Below are positions 10,718 through 19,241 of a stretch of 64,000 nt of DNA, one piece after another; the first letter of the stretch is position 1, and each line of letters begins with the position of its first letter. Made by a program: the position numbers and the translations under genes. Where the stretch lies: NCBI RefSeq assembly GCF_012935715.1, contig NZ_CP052860.1, positions 620,001 to 684,000 on the forward strand, read 5' to 3'. The notes below the pieces were generated by a model. It had not been told where the DNA came from. It did no database searches and was given only the letters and a program-made list of their open reading frames with translations. The DNA is from Pseudomonas sp. ADAK13 (GTDB lineage Bacteria > Pseudomonadota > Gammaproteobacteria > Pseudomonadales > Pseudomonadaceae).

Positions 10718-10760
10718 TAACGCGGTTGCGTTAAAGCGCACTAATTTGTAACGCAACCGC
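10718..10760 (+). other. Mutually exclusive hairpins after gcvT
   Basis: TAACGC (10718-10723) can pair with GCGTTA (10728-10733) over a 4-base loop. Alternatively, GCGGTTGCGTTA (10722-10733) can pair perfectly with TAACGCAACCGC (10749-10760). The two folds compete for the same middle segment. No T-run follows, so it is not a standard terminator. It may be a message-end structure or a switch. Confidence 0.5.
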
Positions 10761-11089
10761 CACATAAAAGTGCATTGACGATAGTCAATGTTATGTTCAG
10801 TCACCTATAACAAGTGACCAACTCTATCGAATAAACGGGATCCACATTGTTGACCGAAGTGTCACAAAGCCGAGTAAACGTTGGGCTTTTCCCGGGGCTT
10901 GTTTTTTCTGTCTTAGTTGGCGTAGAGTTTGCCCACTGTGTTTGCATGGGTCGCTTGGAACCTGGACCTGGGCAGTAGCCAAAGTTTGCTACAACCCGTT
11001 CGACGTCTCTTACTTTCCTGCAACCCAGCCCAGTACTCTTTCATGTGAAAGGGGCTGTCATTAATTTTTTGCGTCAAGGAAATAAGAAA
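10761..11089 (+). other. Intergenic region and leader of the cold-shock gene
   Basis: There is no convincing coding sequence here. With the hairpins at 10718-10760 it forms a 389-bp gap before the cold-shock gene. It ends in an AT-rich stretch with AAGGA ahead of the ATG. A long untranslated leader is common for cspA-type genes, and part of this region may serve as one. No promoter could be fixed with confidence. Confidence 0.45.
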
Positions 11090-11302
11090 ATGGCTGAACG
11101 TCAGAGCGGTACCGTCAAGTGGTTTAACGACGAGAAAGGGTTTGGTTTTATCACTCCAGAAAGCGGTCCGGATCTGTTCGTCCACTTCCGCGCTATTCAG
11201 GGCAACGGCTTCAAAAGCCTGAAGGAAGGCCAGAAAGTGACCTTCATCGCGGTGCAAGGCCAGAAAGGCATGCAAGCCGACGAGGTACAAGCAGAGGGTT
11301 GA
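11090..11302 (+). CDS. Cold-shock protein, CspA family
   Basis: A 70-aa single cold-shock domain that binds single-stranded RNA/DNA and acts as an RNA chaperone. RNP1 is KGFGFI and RNP2 is LFVHF. It begins [17 protein letters not shown], typical of the pseudomonad CapB/CspA-like proteins. The start at 11090 is chosen over an upstream ATG at 11045 because AAGGA lies 10 bp before it and the family begins there. A strong terminator follows at 11316. Confidence 0.95.
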   Translation: MAERQSGTVKWFNDEKGFGFITPESGPDLFVHFRAIQGNGFKSLKEGQKVTFIAVQGQKGMQADEVQAEG

Positions 11303-11315
11303 TCTCTTCTGCGAC

Positions 11316-11349
11316 AAAAAGCCCCTGATATGACATCAGGGGCTTTTTT
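11316..11349 (+). terminator. Rho-independent terminator of the cold-shock gene
   Basis: AAAAAGCCCCTGAT and ATCAGGGGCTTTTTT form a stem with a short loop, ending in a T-run 14 bp after the stop codon. Confidence 0.92.
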
Positions 11350-11396
11350 ATGAGCGTTATTCCGTAAAATGGCTTTTTTCTGCCGAGAGCCATGCC

Positions 11397-11885
11397 ATGT
11401 CGAAACACCTGCTGAGCCCCCAAGGCGAGTTTCCTCCCGTAGGCCTGGGCCGTCGTCTGGCAGCGATGTTCTATGATTTCCTGTTGTGCACTGCCCTGCT
11501 GATCGTCACGGCCTTTATCTACAAGCTGGTGTGGATGGGGTTTGTCGGTGAGGCCAAGCTGCGGGCGCTTTCTGAATCCGGCGCGCTGGATGGTGACCCA
11601 CTGTTGTCGACGATTTTGTTTTTTGTGCTGTTTGGTTTTTTTGCCAAGTTCTGGACGTATTCGGGGCAGACCCTGGGCATGCAGGTGTGGGGGGTCCGGG
11701 TGCAGAACGCTGATGGGTCGCGGATCAGCCTGTGGCAGGCGTTGTTGCGGTTTGTGGTGTCGATCGCTTCGTGGTTGTGCGTTGGGCTGGGGTTTATCTG
11801 GGCGTTGTTTGATAAGCAGAAGCGTGGCTGGCATGACATTTATTCGGATACGCGGTTGGTGCGGATTCCGAAGAAAAAGAAGTAG
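11397..11885 (+). CDS. RDD family membrane protein
   Basis: A 162-aa inner-membrane protein with an RDD domain. The opening LGRRLAAMFYDFLL carries the Arg/Asp-type signature, and hydrophobic segments lie near residues 24-44, 62-85 and 115-140. The C-terminus is Lys/Arg-rich (KQKRGWHDIYSDTRLV, then KKKK). The exact transported substrate or role is unknown. It is a single gene after a terminator, followed by the 823-bp palindrome. A second RDD gene is at 61651. Confidence 0.88.
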   Translation: MSKHLLSPQGEFPPVGLGRRLAAMFYDFLLCTALLIVTAFIYKLVWMGFVGEAKLRALSESGALDGDPLLSTILFFVLFGFFAKFWTYSGQTLGMQVWGVRVQNADGSRISLWQALLRFVVSIASWLCVGLGFIWALFDKQKRGWHDIYSDTRLVRIPKKKK

Positions 11886-11900
11886 GGTTGGGTTGGGGGC

Positions 11901-12723
11901 ATATCCGTTATTTTCTTAATGGCGGCTATTGGTTCCGCTCTTACAGCGGCTCACTTTTGAACAGCGCAAAAGTAAGCAAAACGCTCTTGCCCCACCACTC
12001 GGCACCTCGCTAATGCTCGGTGTGCCCTCACTCCGGCTTTGGACCGTGGGCCGCCGCGATGGGCCATCCTTGGCCCAGCGCGGCTAACCCGGCGTCCTGC
12101 CGGGTTACCCACGCTCCAAAGCCTGCGTTCGGCCAGCGTGGTTTAACGGGGCGCCTAAGATCGAGATCAAAAGCAGATCAACAGCACAGCGGCCTACAGG
12201 CCGGCTTGAGTGGTGTGAAGCAAAGGCAACATCAAGATCAAAATCTACAGCGGGCACGGTCAAATGTGGGAGCTGGCTTGCCTGCGATGGCCTCGCCTCG
12301 GTGTACCTGAAAAACCGAGGTGTCTGCATCGCAGGCAAGCCAGCTCCCACAGAAAAGCAGAGCTGCAGCAGTTTCAGATTTGGTTTTCGCTTTGGCTTTT
12401 GATCTGGCTTCTACCACTCAAGCCGGCCTGTAGGCCGCTGTGCTGTAGATTTTGATCTTGATCTGGCTCTGACTGCCCCACTCAGCCCGAGGCCGAACGC
12501 AGGGATTGAGGAGCGGGTAAACCGGCAGGACGCCGGTTTAGCCGCGACGGGGCAGGGACGCCCCGTCGCGGCGGCCCGCGGAGCAATGCCGGAGTGAGGG
12601 AACACCGAGCCTAGGCGAGGTGCCGACAGGCGGGGCAGAGCCCTTTGCTTACTTTGGGGCTTTTCCAAAGTGAGCCGCTGTAAGAGCGGAACCCATAGCC
12701 GCCGTTACCGAAGAAACGGATAT
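11901..12723. repeat. 823-bp nested palindromic element with REPIN apex
   Basis: The left and right halves are inverted copies. ATATCCG...CAGCGGCTCACTTTTG (11901-11959) matches the inverse of 12665-12723. The stretch 11966-12064 matches about 12566-12660. 12072-12134 matches 12491-12552. The inner arms 12181-12213 and 12414-12446 match (ACAGCGGCCTACAGGCCGGC). A REPIN sits at the centre (12266-12350). There is no credible protein; open frames inside it are GC-rich by-products. It fills the 852-bp gap between the RDD gene and nadA. Similar sequences are, from memory, common in fluorescent pseudomonads. Confidence 0.85.
12266..12350. repeat. REPIN at apex of the large palindrome
   Basis: GTGGGAGCTGGCTTGCCTGC and its exact inverse at the right end, with a middle part containing the short inverse pair CCTCGG/CCGAGG. 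It is the same simple form as the element at 2659-2746. Confidence 0.88.
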
Positions 12724-12737
12724 GTACACAACCCAGA

Positions 12738-13796
12738 TCAAGCGTTCCCAGCCAACCTCAACCGCGCAGCCTGAGTAAAATCCAGCATCCGCTTAAGCGG
12801 TCTAACAGCCTGAGGAATCACCGAAGGCTCAACAAAAATCTCATTACTCCCCTCACGCAAACACTGCAGCGTGCGCTCCAGGGTATTCATCGCCATCCAC
12901 GGGCAATGCGCACAACTGCGACACGCCGCCCCGTTCCCAGCCGTCGGCGCCTCGACAAAAACCTTGTCCGGACACAACTGCTGCATCTTGTAGAAGATCC
13001 CCCGGTCGGTCGCCACAATGAACGTCTTGTTCGGCAACCGCTGCGCCGCCGCAATCAACTGACTGGTAGACCCCACCGCATCCGCCAACTCAATCACCGA
13101 CGTCGGCGACTCCGGGTGCACCAGGATCGCAGCGTCCGGGTACAGCGCCTTCATGTCCTCCAACTGCTTGGACTTGAACTCCTCGTGAACAATGCACGCA
13201 CCGTCCCACAGCAACATGTCCGCGCCGGTCTGACGCTGGATATAGGTGCCCAGGTGCTTGTCCGGCCCCCAGATAATCGTCTCGCCGTTATCCATCAGGC
13301 TTTCAACGATCTCCAGTGCACAACTGGAGGTCACCACCCAATCAGCCCGGGCTTTCACCGCCGCCGAGGTGTTGGCATACACCACCACCGTGCGCTCGGG
13401 ATGCTGATCACAGAACGCCGAAAACTCATCCACCGGGCAACCAAGGTCCAGGGAGCACGTAGCTTCCAGGGTCGGCATCAGGATGCGTTTTTCAGGCGTG
13501 AGGATCTTCGCGGTCTCGCCCATGAAACGCACGCCAGCCACCAGGACGGTCTTGGCCGGATGCGCCGCGCCGAAGCGGGCCATTTCCAGGGAGTCGGAGA
13601 CACAGCCACCGGTTTCTTCGGCCAAAGCCTGAATCACCGGATCGCAGTAGAAGTGAGCCACCAGCACCGCGTCCTGAGCCTTGAGCTCGACGGCGATGGC
13701 GGCACGGTAGCCCGCCTCTTCTTCGGCGCTCAGCACCTTGGGCTGCTTGGCGTCGAGGTGGGCTTGGACCAGAAGGCGTTCGGAAATTTGCGTCAT
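12738..13796 (-). CDS. nadA: Quinolinate synthase
   Basis: It condenses iminoaspartate with dihydroxyacetone phosphate to quinolinate in NAD synthesis. The protein is 352 aa. The [4Fe-4S] ligands are among the conserved Cys residues of [22 protein letters not shown] and [14 protein letters not shown] chose the ATG at 13796 ([10 protein letters not shown]), since the open frame upstream of it reads as low-quality sequence not found in the family. It is monocistronic here, with a short gap to the large palindrome downstream. Confidence 0.95.
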   Translation of the reverse strand: MTQISERLLVQAHLDAKQPKVLSAEEEAGYRAAIAVELKAQDAVLVAHFYCDPVIQALAEETGGCVSDSLEMARFGAAHPAKTVLVAGVRFMGETAKILTPEKRILMPTLEATCSLDLGCPVDEFSAFCDQHPERTVVVYANTSAAVKARADWVVTSSCALEIVESLMDNGETIIWGPDKHLGTYIQRQTGADMLLWDGACIVHEEFKSKQLEDMKALYPDAAILVHPESPTSVIELADAVGSTSQLIAAAQRLPNKTFIVATDRGIFYKMQQLCPDKVFVEAPTAGNGAACRSCAHCPWMAMNTLERTLQCLREGSNEIFVEPSVIPQAVRPLKRMLDFTQAARLRLAGNA

Positions 13797-13967
13797 GTTC
13801 GCAAGACCTGCAGGCGCAGTTGCGCGAAAGTCGAGTGTACCACCGGCTCTGGAGCCTTTCGGGCGCCGCCGGACGAAGTGATTGTGTTCATCAAGCACGG
13901 TGAAGCTGCGCAAGGCTACAGAATATCGAATGGATTCAAAAGCCTAATCTGGGATTCGGCGAGGCAT

Positions 13968-14003
13968 AAAAAAGGGAAACCCACGCGGGGGTTTCCCTTT
14001 TTT
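13968..14003 (-). terminator. Rho-independent terminator of the 523-aa protein gene
   Basis: AAAAAAGGGAAACCC and GGGTTTCCCTTTTTT form a stem with a small loop, with T-runs on both strands. It lies 12 bp past the stop of the minus-strand gene at 14016. Confidence 0.92.
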
Positions 14004-14015
14004 ACAACGTCCGGT

Positions 14016-15587
14016 TTAGCGCGGCAACGCGCCAGGATCGTCTTGCAGCAACACGCCCTGATGCATGTTCGCCAGCGCATCCTTCAGGATGGTTTCATCG
14101 GCGCCCTGGACTTTCTTGCCCTCTCGCGCCGCATATTCCAGCAATATCAGGTAGTCGCGATGGCTGCTGGCCTGGTTAGGCTCCAGCGTGTCCTTAACCA
14201 GTTTAGCCATCTCGTAGCGCTGGGTGCGGGTGTTCTGGCTGGCGCTTTGATCGACGGAGGCGTTGGTCAGGAAGCCATCCTTGTAGGTGATATTCGCCGC
14301 GCTGCTGGCCTTGTCGTCGACCTGCACATAGAGGTAGTTCTGCGACTCGCGGTGGGTGTCGAAAGCCGGCGGCTTTCCGCCATTGAGGTCCCGATGGAAG
14401 CTGGCTTTGAGGCTTGATTGCTGGACCTGATCGATCGTGCGATTGGAGATGTCACTGCCGCCCACACGGGTTTTCTGGGACAGCGTATAGGCAAACGTGT
14501 CGGTTTCCCCAAGGCGCGCCGGGTTGGGGGAGCTGGCCGTCTGGCTGATAGAGGCCTTGAAATCTGCCAAACCCGTCAACAGGCCTTGATCCGCCGCATT
14601 CCGGGTCAGCGCCTGTGGCGCTTTGACGCCCTGCGGGTAGTTGCTGTTCATGGCGGTAAACGCATCCTTGAACATCGCCATCAGGTCCACATCGGCTTTG
14701 CCCCGCGCCTGGGCCTTGTCGAACTGGGCCAAGTAGCTTTTCAGCGCGATTGCCTGCTGCTTGGCGCTGCCGAGGATGCCGGCGTTTTTCAGGTCCACCG
14801 AGAGGTTCACCTCTCCCGCCGGGCTTTTCATGCGAGTGGTACGGCTCTGGCTGTCCGCATGAAACGCGAGGGTGATGTCGTCAACAGCCCCCGCTTTCAA
14901 TTTGCCGCTGAGGTCTACCGAGGACAACACACTGGAATCAAACTGCGTCAGCTTGCTCAGATCGAGTTTCGGCGGCTGGGCAGCCAGGCCGTCGATGGCG
15001 CCCTGGAAGGCTTCGCCCAACTTGGCGATTTCCTTGAGCTCGGCGGCGCTGAGGGTGCCGCCGTCCACCTTGGCCTGCGCGGCCAGGCCACCGGGCTGGC
15101 TGGCCAGGCTGAAGGTGACAGTCTTGCCGCTGGCGGTCTTGACGGTAAGGCTGACCCGGTTATCTGCTTCGCTGTGCAGCAGGGCTTGCTGAACCTTGAG
15201 TTCGGCCGGGCTCTGGATCTTGGACGACGCGGTGCCGAGCGCCGACTGGGAAATGTCCGTACCGCTCTTGGCGAATTGCGCGATCAGGGTAGCGCCCAAG
15301 CCGCTGAACCCGGTGGCTCTGGGCGTTGAGACGATATTCGCGCCAATCGCCCGTGTAACGGCATCCTGGCTATCATTTTCCCAGACCGTGATCGGTTCAT
15401 GGACGGGCAATTGGCCGTTTCGGGAATAGGTCTGGGTCTGGACATCAACCGCCACGTTGCCGAGGCTCACCACCGAGGAGGGCCGCACGACCGTGGCGTC
15501 CGTTTCTGGCGTCAGCGTCGCTGGCGGCGTAACGGCCGGCCGATTGATAAGGGCAATGGCGGAGCTGATGGGCGAAAGCGTAGTCAT
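14016..15587 (-). CDS. Cysteine-free 523-aa protein of unknown function
   Basis: I do not recognise a functional domain. It starts MTTLSPISSAIALINRPAVT, with AGGGA before the ATG. An upstream in-frame ATG at 15662 lacks a ribosome site. It has no signal peptide, no membrane segment and no Cys. It is rich in Ala, Ser, Thr, Gln and Asp, with a Pro/Thr-rich N-terminus (about 15-45) and a long, mainly helical-looking remainder. That composition resembles structural or secreted proteins such as flagellar or type III-associated factors, but nothing nearby supports this. It stands alone with its own terminator. Confidence 0.8.
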   Translation of the reverse strand: MTTLSPISSAIALINRPAVTPPATLTPETDATVVRPSSVVSLGNVAVDVQTQTYSRNGQLPVHEPITVWENDSQDAVTRAIGANIVSTPRATGFSGLGATLIAQFAKSGTDISQSALGTASSKIQSPAELKVQQALLHSEADNRVSLTVKTASGKTVTFSLASQPGGLAAQAKVDGGTLSAAELKEIAKLGEAFQGAIDGLAAQPPKLDLSKLTQFDSSVLSSVDLSGKLKAGAVDDITLAFHADSQSRTTRMKSPAGEVNLSVDLKNAGILGSAKQQAIALKSYLAQFDKAQARGKADVDLMAMFKDAFTAMNSNYPQGVKAPQALTRNAADQGLLTGLADFKASISQTASSPNPARLGETDTFAYTLSQKTRVGGSDISNRTIDQVQQSSLKASFHRDLNGGKPPAFDTHRESQNYLYVQVDDKASSAANITYKDGFLTNASVDQSASQNTRTQRYEMAKLVKDTLEPNQASSHRDYLILLEYAAREGKKVQGADETILKDALANMHQGVLLQDDPGALPR

Positions 15588-15715
15588 GACGATCCCTGTC
15601 TTGAACTGGATTGCGCCTAATTTAGCCAAGACAGGGAGGGTTTGATAGCACGATTGATACAATTGCTAGCAAAGAGCCATGTCAGAAAAATGACTCTTTG
15701 CCCTCTTTCGGTGCA

Positions 15716-17002
15716 TCAGAAGCGGTAAGTTACCGAACCGCCAAAGCCGTTGGCGCTGTTTTCATACTTGGCGTCGTAGGTCAGTGCCAACTGCGGATTA
15801 TTGTCGCGGACCTTGATCGGTTCTTCCTTCAGGTAGGAGTAAGCGACGTCGAAGGTCAGGTTATCGACTGGCGTCCAGCCGGCACCCAGGCTGAATACCG
15901 TGCGATCGCCCGTAGGAATACGTACGGAACGGTCGGTGTTGTTGGTAGGGGTCTGATCCACCGAGAAGCCGGTCCGCAGCACCAATTGCTTGTTCAACTG
16001 GTACGACAGGCCGATGGCGTGAGACCAGGTGTCATGCCAGTGCTGTTCTTCGGTGATGGAGTTCAGGCCGGCCAGCTCGGTGGCGAGGTCGGAGACGCCA
16101 CTGTTATTGATCGTGATCTTCTTCAACTGGCTCCAGCGGGTGTAGGTGCTGCCGACGTACAAGGTCCAGTCATCGTTGAGTTTATGGGTAACCGAGAAGT
16201 CCACGGACGACGGAGTGGTGACATCCAGCTTGGCGTCATACCGCTGCGGGCCGCCATCCAACAGGTTAGAGAGAACCCCTGAGGCATTGGTGTTACCCGA
16301 CAGGTGATACACAACCTGCGAGTGGTAGGTCACACCGATGCGCGTGCTTTCAATCGGCTGCACCAGGATACCGGCGTTGAAACCGGTGGCGGTGTCGTCG
16401 CCCTTGACCTTCACGTTTTCAGTGCCCAGGCCAAATGCCGGGACCTTGGAATCCAGCTCGCCACTGATCCGGTTGAACGTTGGACCGAAGCCCACCGAAA
16501 CCTTGTCGTTGAAGGCGTAGCTGACCGTTGGCTGGACCGTGATGACTTGAACCTTGCTTTTGTTACCAAAGCCATTGCCCTGGAAGCTGTGTTCATAGTC
16601 GGTCACCAGGCCGAACGGCGCGTAGATCCCCAGGCCGAACGCCCAGTGTTCATCAATCGGCGTCACCAGGTAGCCCATCGGTATGGCGATGCCGGGGACC
16701 ATGTCGCCTTTGTTGGTGCCGGGGTTGTCCGCGCCACCTTGAGAGGAACTGGCGTCCTTGATGTTCGATTTGGCATCCAGGTAGGTCGCCCCGATGCTCA
16801 CTTCATTGTGCTTGAGGCGAGACATGCCGGCCGGGTTGCCGAACACCGTGCTGGCGTCGTCGGCAGAGGAAGAACGCCCGGCGTAACCGGTGCCCATTGA
16901 ACTGATGCTTTGTTCATTGAGGGCGAAACCACCGGCAAACAGGGAAGTGGAGGCAAGCGAAACCGACAGCGCCAAAGCGCTCTTGAAGAGTTTTTTATTC
17001 AT
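15716..17002 (-). CDS. FadL/OmpP1/TodX family outer-membrane channel
   Basis: A 428-aa outer-membrane beta-barrel for uptake of long-chain fatty acids or other hydrophobic compounds. A signal peptide is clear (MNKKLFKSALALSVSLAST, cleavage near residue 23). The mature N-terminus has GGFALNEQSISSMGTGYAGR and FGNPAGMSRL, typical of the plug of FadL proteins. It ends in an aromatic residue (VTYRF), as outer-membrane barrels do. The start at 17002 is chosen for the signal peptide. The substrate cannot be told from sequence. Confidence 0.92.
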   Translation of the reverse strand: MNKKLFKSALALSVSLASTSLFAGGFALNEQSISSMGTGYAGRSSSADDASTVFGNPAGMSRLKHNEVSIGATYLDAKSNIKDASSSQGGADNPGTNKGDMVPGIAIPMGYLVTPIDEHWAFGLGIYAPFGLVTDYEHSFQGNGFGNKSKVQVITVQPTVSYAFNDKVSVGFGPTFNRISGELDSKVPAFGLGTENVKVKGDDTATGFNAGILVQPIESTRIGVTYHSQVVYHLSGNTNASGVLSNLLDGGPQRYDAKLDVTTPSSVDFSVTHKLNDDWTLYVGSTYTRWSQLKKITINNSGVSDLATELAGLNSITEEQHWHDTWSHAIGLSYQLNKQLVLRTGFSVDQTPTNNTDRSVRIPTGDRTVFSLGAGWTPVDNLTFDVAYSYLKEEPIKVRDNNPQLALTYDAKYENSANGFGGSVTYRF

Positions 17003-17213
17003 TATTAGAACTCGAATTATTGGGCAGCACGTGGAAGCTACCAATCTTCGAGCGAGCGAATTATGAAGAGTTTTTCATGCTGAAAATTGTCCTACAATCC
17101 TTCTGATTTCAAAGACTTCGGCGGTTTTTACGGTACTTGTTCAGACCTTGAAACCCGAATGTGACTGATGGGTTTTAACGAAGGTGCAGCCTTGGGCCGC
17201 ACCTTCACCGGCG

Positions 17214-17444
17214 TCAGCGCGTCCAGTATTTGTTGGCCGCTGCGATGGTCGCAAACTCAGTCGCCACCACCTGGCCGATGCTGATCAGCATCGCCGCATC
17301 GTTGGCGTACACATCGCGCAGCCGGTTGCGCACGGCTTCGTCGGGCTGCGTGGCCTTGATCACCAGGCGGGCCATCTTGATCGCCAGTTGGCGCCCTTCT
17401 TCAGGGGTCTCGGTTATCAGCGAGTTGTTCGGTATCAGGCTCAT
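17214..17444 (-). CDS. Small 76-aa protein downstream of the peroxidase
   Basis: A real small gene: GAGGAAA lies 8-10 bp before its ATG, and it starts 26 bp after the peroxidase stop, so the two are probably one transcript. The protein is soluble and mostly helical, begins MSLIPNNSLITETPEEGRQL and ends YWTR. No Cys and no signal peptide. I do not recognise the family. It may work with the peroxidase or merely share the message. Confidence 0.75.
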   Translation of the reverse strand: MSLIPNNSLITETPEEGRQLAIKMARLVIKATQPDEAVRNRLRDVYANDAAMLISIGQVVATEFATIAAANKYWTR

Positions 17445-17470
17445 CAGGGTTTCCTCTTGTTATTGATCGC

Positions 17471-18463
17471 TTACTGCCGACGCCCGAAGGACACCGGGTA
17501 GGCGGCCGAACGTGCGTTGATCATCGGGTCTTGCGGCTCGATGCCTGCCGGGACGTTGTTGGGCAGGAACATCAGGCTTTTTTGTGCCGCCACGTTATCG
17601 GCGACGGCACGGGTGATTTCGACGGTGCCCAGTTCCACCACAGGCCGGCTGTTCGGCCAGGCAGTGGAGGGATCGTCCAGCTTGTCCCCGGGTTCGGCCA
17701 CCTGAACCACCAACTTGAAACGTGCCGGGGCCTTGGCGAGGCGTTGCAGGATTTCTTCGCTCAGGTAGTCCGGTTTCGCCTTGGCTGCCTTTGCATCCGC
17801 CAGGTAATGGGCACCGCTGACCGGCAGGAACTGGTAGCGCCCGAACGTCACCTTGCCCGCGTCGTTGATGAACCTGAAGGTATTCACCCCATAGTAGGGC
17901 AGCGTGGCGAAACTTTCCGGCGCCGGCTTGGGTGCCGTCAGGAATGCCTTGGCCACGGGATGGCTGGCCAGGTAGCCGTCCAGCGGGGTTGGCTTGGGTG
18001 CGTCAGGACCACTGGTGCCGAGGGCGATCAGCAGGTCGCGAAAGTCATCGGCGGTGGGCGATGGGAAGCCGTTGAACGAGTGAGCGACGATGTCGGTGGA
18101 ACCACCGCCGGGCAGCGCAAAGCGAATCGCCAGGCCACGCGGGCTGGCCAGGGCGTGGTTGTCGGGAATGTCCGGGATCCCGGCAAAGTTGGAAAAGCGC
18201 ACCGTCACCGGCACTGCGCTCGCCTGCAAATGCACCGCCTTGCTGATGGAGGCCGCCGACGGGCTTGGGGTGAACTGGCCTTCCAGCACCACGCCCTTGG
18301 CGTGCACGGCGCGTGCACCCGCGTGTTGGCCAAACACGCCGTTAAGGGCGTCGACCAGTTGGGTTGGGGTGGCTGGCTGGGCCGGTGCCTCTTGTGCCTC
18401 GGCGCTGGCGATCAATGCCAGCGCAAAAGGCACTGCCAAGAGCACGTAAATGGTTTTTTTCAT
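17471..18463 (-). CDS. Periplasmic catalase-related peroxidase
   Basis: A 330-aa catalase-fold heme protein of the short, secreted (SrpA/KatA-related) group, too short for a full catalase (about 480 aa or more). A signal peptide is present (MKKTIYVLLAVPFALALIASAEA). The conserved distal His region is ARAVHAKGVVLEGQF, and NARSAAYPVSFGRRQ near the C-terminus resembles the heme-ligand Tyr region. Members act as peroxidases rather than efficient catalases. I chose the start at 18463 for the signal peptide; AGGTC precedes it. It is divergent from a cysteine-rich regulator over a 40-bp near-palindrome. Confidence 0.88.
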   Translation of the reverse strand: MKKTIYVLLAVPFALALIASAEAQEAPAQPATPTQLVDALNGVFGQHAGARAVHAKGVVLEGQFTPSPSAASISKAVHLQASAVPVTVRFSNFAGIPDIPDNHALASPRGLAIRFALPGGGSTDIVAHSFNGFPSPTADDFRDLLIALGTSGPDAPKPTPLDGYLASHPVAKAFLTAPKPAPESFATLPYYGVNTFRFINDAGKVTFGRYQFLPVSGAHYLADAKAAKAKPDYLSEEILQRLAKAPARFKLVVQVAEPGDKLDDPSTAWPNSRPVVELGTVEITRAVADNVAAQKSLMFLPNNVPAGIEPQDPMINARSAAYPVSFGRRQ

Positions 18464-18511
18464 GGTGTGACCTGCAGGGTGGTGGGTGATCCCGGCGGAT
18501 TCTAATCGACA

Positions 18512-18551
18512 AAAAACAATTACGACAATAAATTTTGTCATTATTGTTTTT
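18512..18551. promoter_or_regulatory. 40-bp near-palindromic operator
   Basis: The core GACAATAAATTTTGTC (18524-18539) is flanked by AAAAACAAT (18512-18520) and ATTGTTTTT (18543-18551), so the whole forms one long AT-rich dyad. It lies in the 154-bp gap between the peroxidase gene and the divergent HTH regulator. It is probably the binding site of that regulator controlling both promoters. The sequence symmetry is direct; the binding partner is inferred. Confidence 0.78.
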
Positions 18552-18617
18552 GGTCCTGCATTCCAAACGGTTGAAGGTATACTCGGCCCTCAAACCAGCC
18601 AGCGAACCCAGCCTGCC

Positions 18618-19238
18618 GTGAGCACCAAAAGCGACATCCTCAACCTTCTGCAACGCGAGCCACTGACCGTGGTGCAGCTTTGCGAGCACCTCGCCGTCAC
18701 CCGCAACGCGATCATCGTGCAGCTCAAGCAACTGGAGTCCGAAGGCCTGGTGCGCCGCAGCAAGGTCCGCCCACCGAATACCGTGGGCAAACCGCCGGTG
18801 GTGTTCGAGGCAGCGCCCGGCAGTGAAGATGTCACCTCCACGGCCTATCAGATTCTGTTGACTAACCTGCTCGCCGTGCTCAAGGACCGCTACGCCGCCG
18901 ATGAGTTGGGCGACGTGTTGGAACAGACCGGCCGCCAATTGGCGCAAAGCGCCGGCCTGGCCAACCCGCGGGACTTCGACAGCGGTCTGCGCGCCGCCAT
19001 GGCCGCAGCCGACTCCCTGGGCGCCAGCACCGAGGCAGTGGTTCAGGATGGCGGTGTGATGGTGCGCAACTTCACCTGCCCGGTGGGCAGCGTGGTGCGC
19101 GACGAACAATGTGTGTGCCGGGCCATGGCCGGGTTCTTTTCCGAAGCCACGGGTTTTCCCGCCAGCGAGCACTGCCTGCGAGAAGATCGGCTGATCTGTC
19201 AGTACTTCATCCAGCAAGGCGAAAGCCCCGCCGAATAA
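18618..19238 (+). CDS. HTH regulator with C-terminal cysteine cluster (SufR-like layout)
   Basis: A 206-aa protein. The N-terminal winged helix is VQLCEHLAVTRNAIIVQLKQLESEGLVRR (about 18-47). The C-terminal part holds Cys154, 165, 167, 186 and 194 (C-x10-C-x-C-x18-C-x7-C). This matches the general plan of SufR-type regulators that carry an Fe-S cluster. The start is the GTG at 18618; the upstream frame is the intergenic operator region. It is divergent from the secreted peroxidase, so it probably senses oxidants or Fe-S status. Cluster binding is inference. Confidence 0.85.
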   Translation: MSTKSDILNLLQREPLTVVQLCEHLAVTRNAIIVQLKQLESEGLVRRSKVRPPNTVGKPPVVFEAAPGSEDVTSTAYQILLTNLLAVLKDRYAADELGDVLEQTGRQLAQSAGLANPRDFDSGLRAAMAAADSLGASTEAVVQDGGVMVRNFTCPVGSVVRDEQCVCRAMAGFFSEATGFPASEHCLREDRLICQYFIQQGESPAE

Positions 19239-19241
19239 GCA

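Noticed and set aside
10913..11317. A 134-codon minus-strand frame over the cold-shock gene
   Set aside because: It runs through the leader, the full cold-shock gene and part of the downstream spacer on the opposite strand, without a ribosome site.
12020..12668. Several open frames inside the large palindrome
   Set aside because: They appear as inverse pairs in repeat DNA and lack ribosome sites; similar frames are often mis-annotated in this genus.
15671..15699. A terminator after the FadL-type gene (AAAGAG...CTCTTT)
   Set aside because: The stem is interrupted by a large bulge and there is no T-run; too weak to call.
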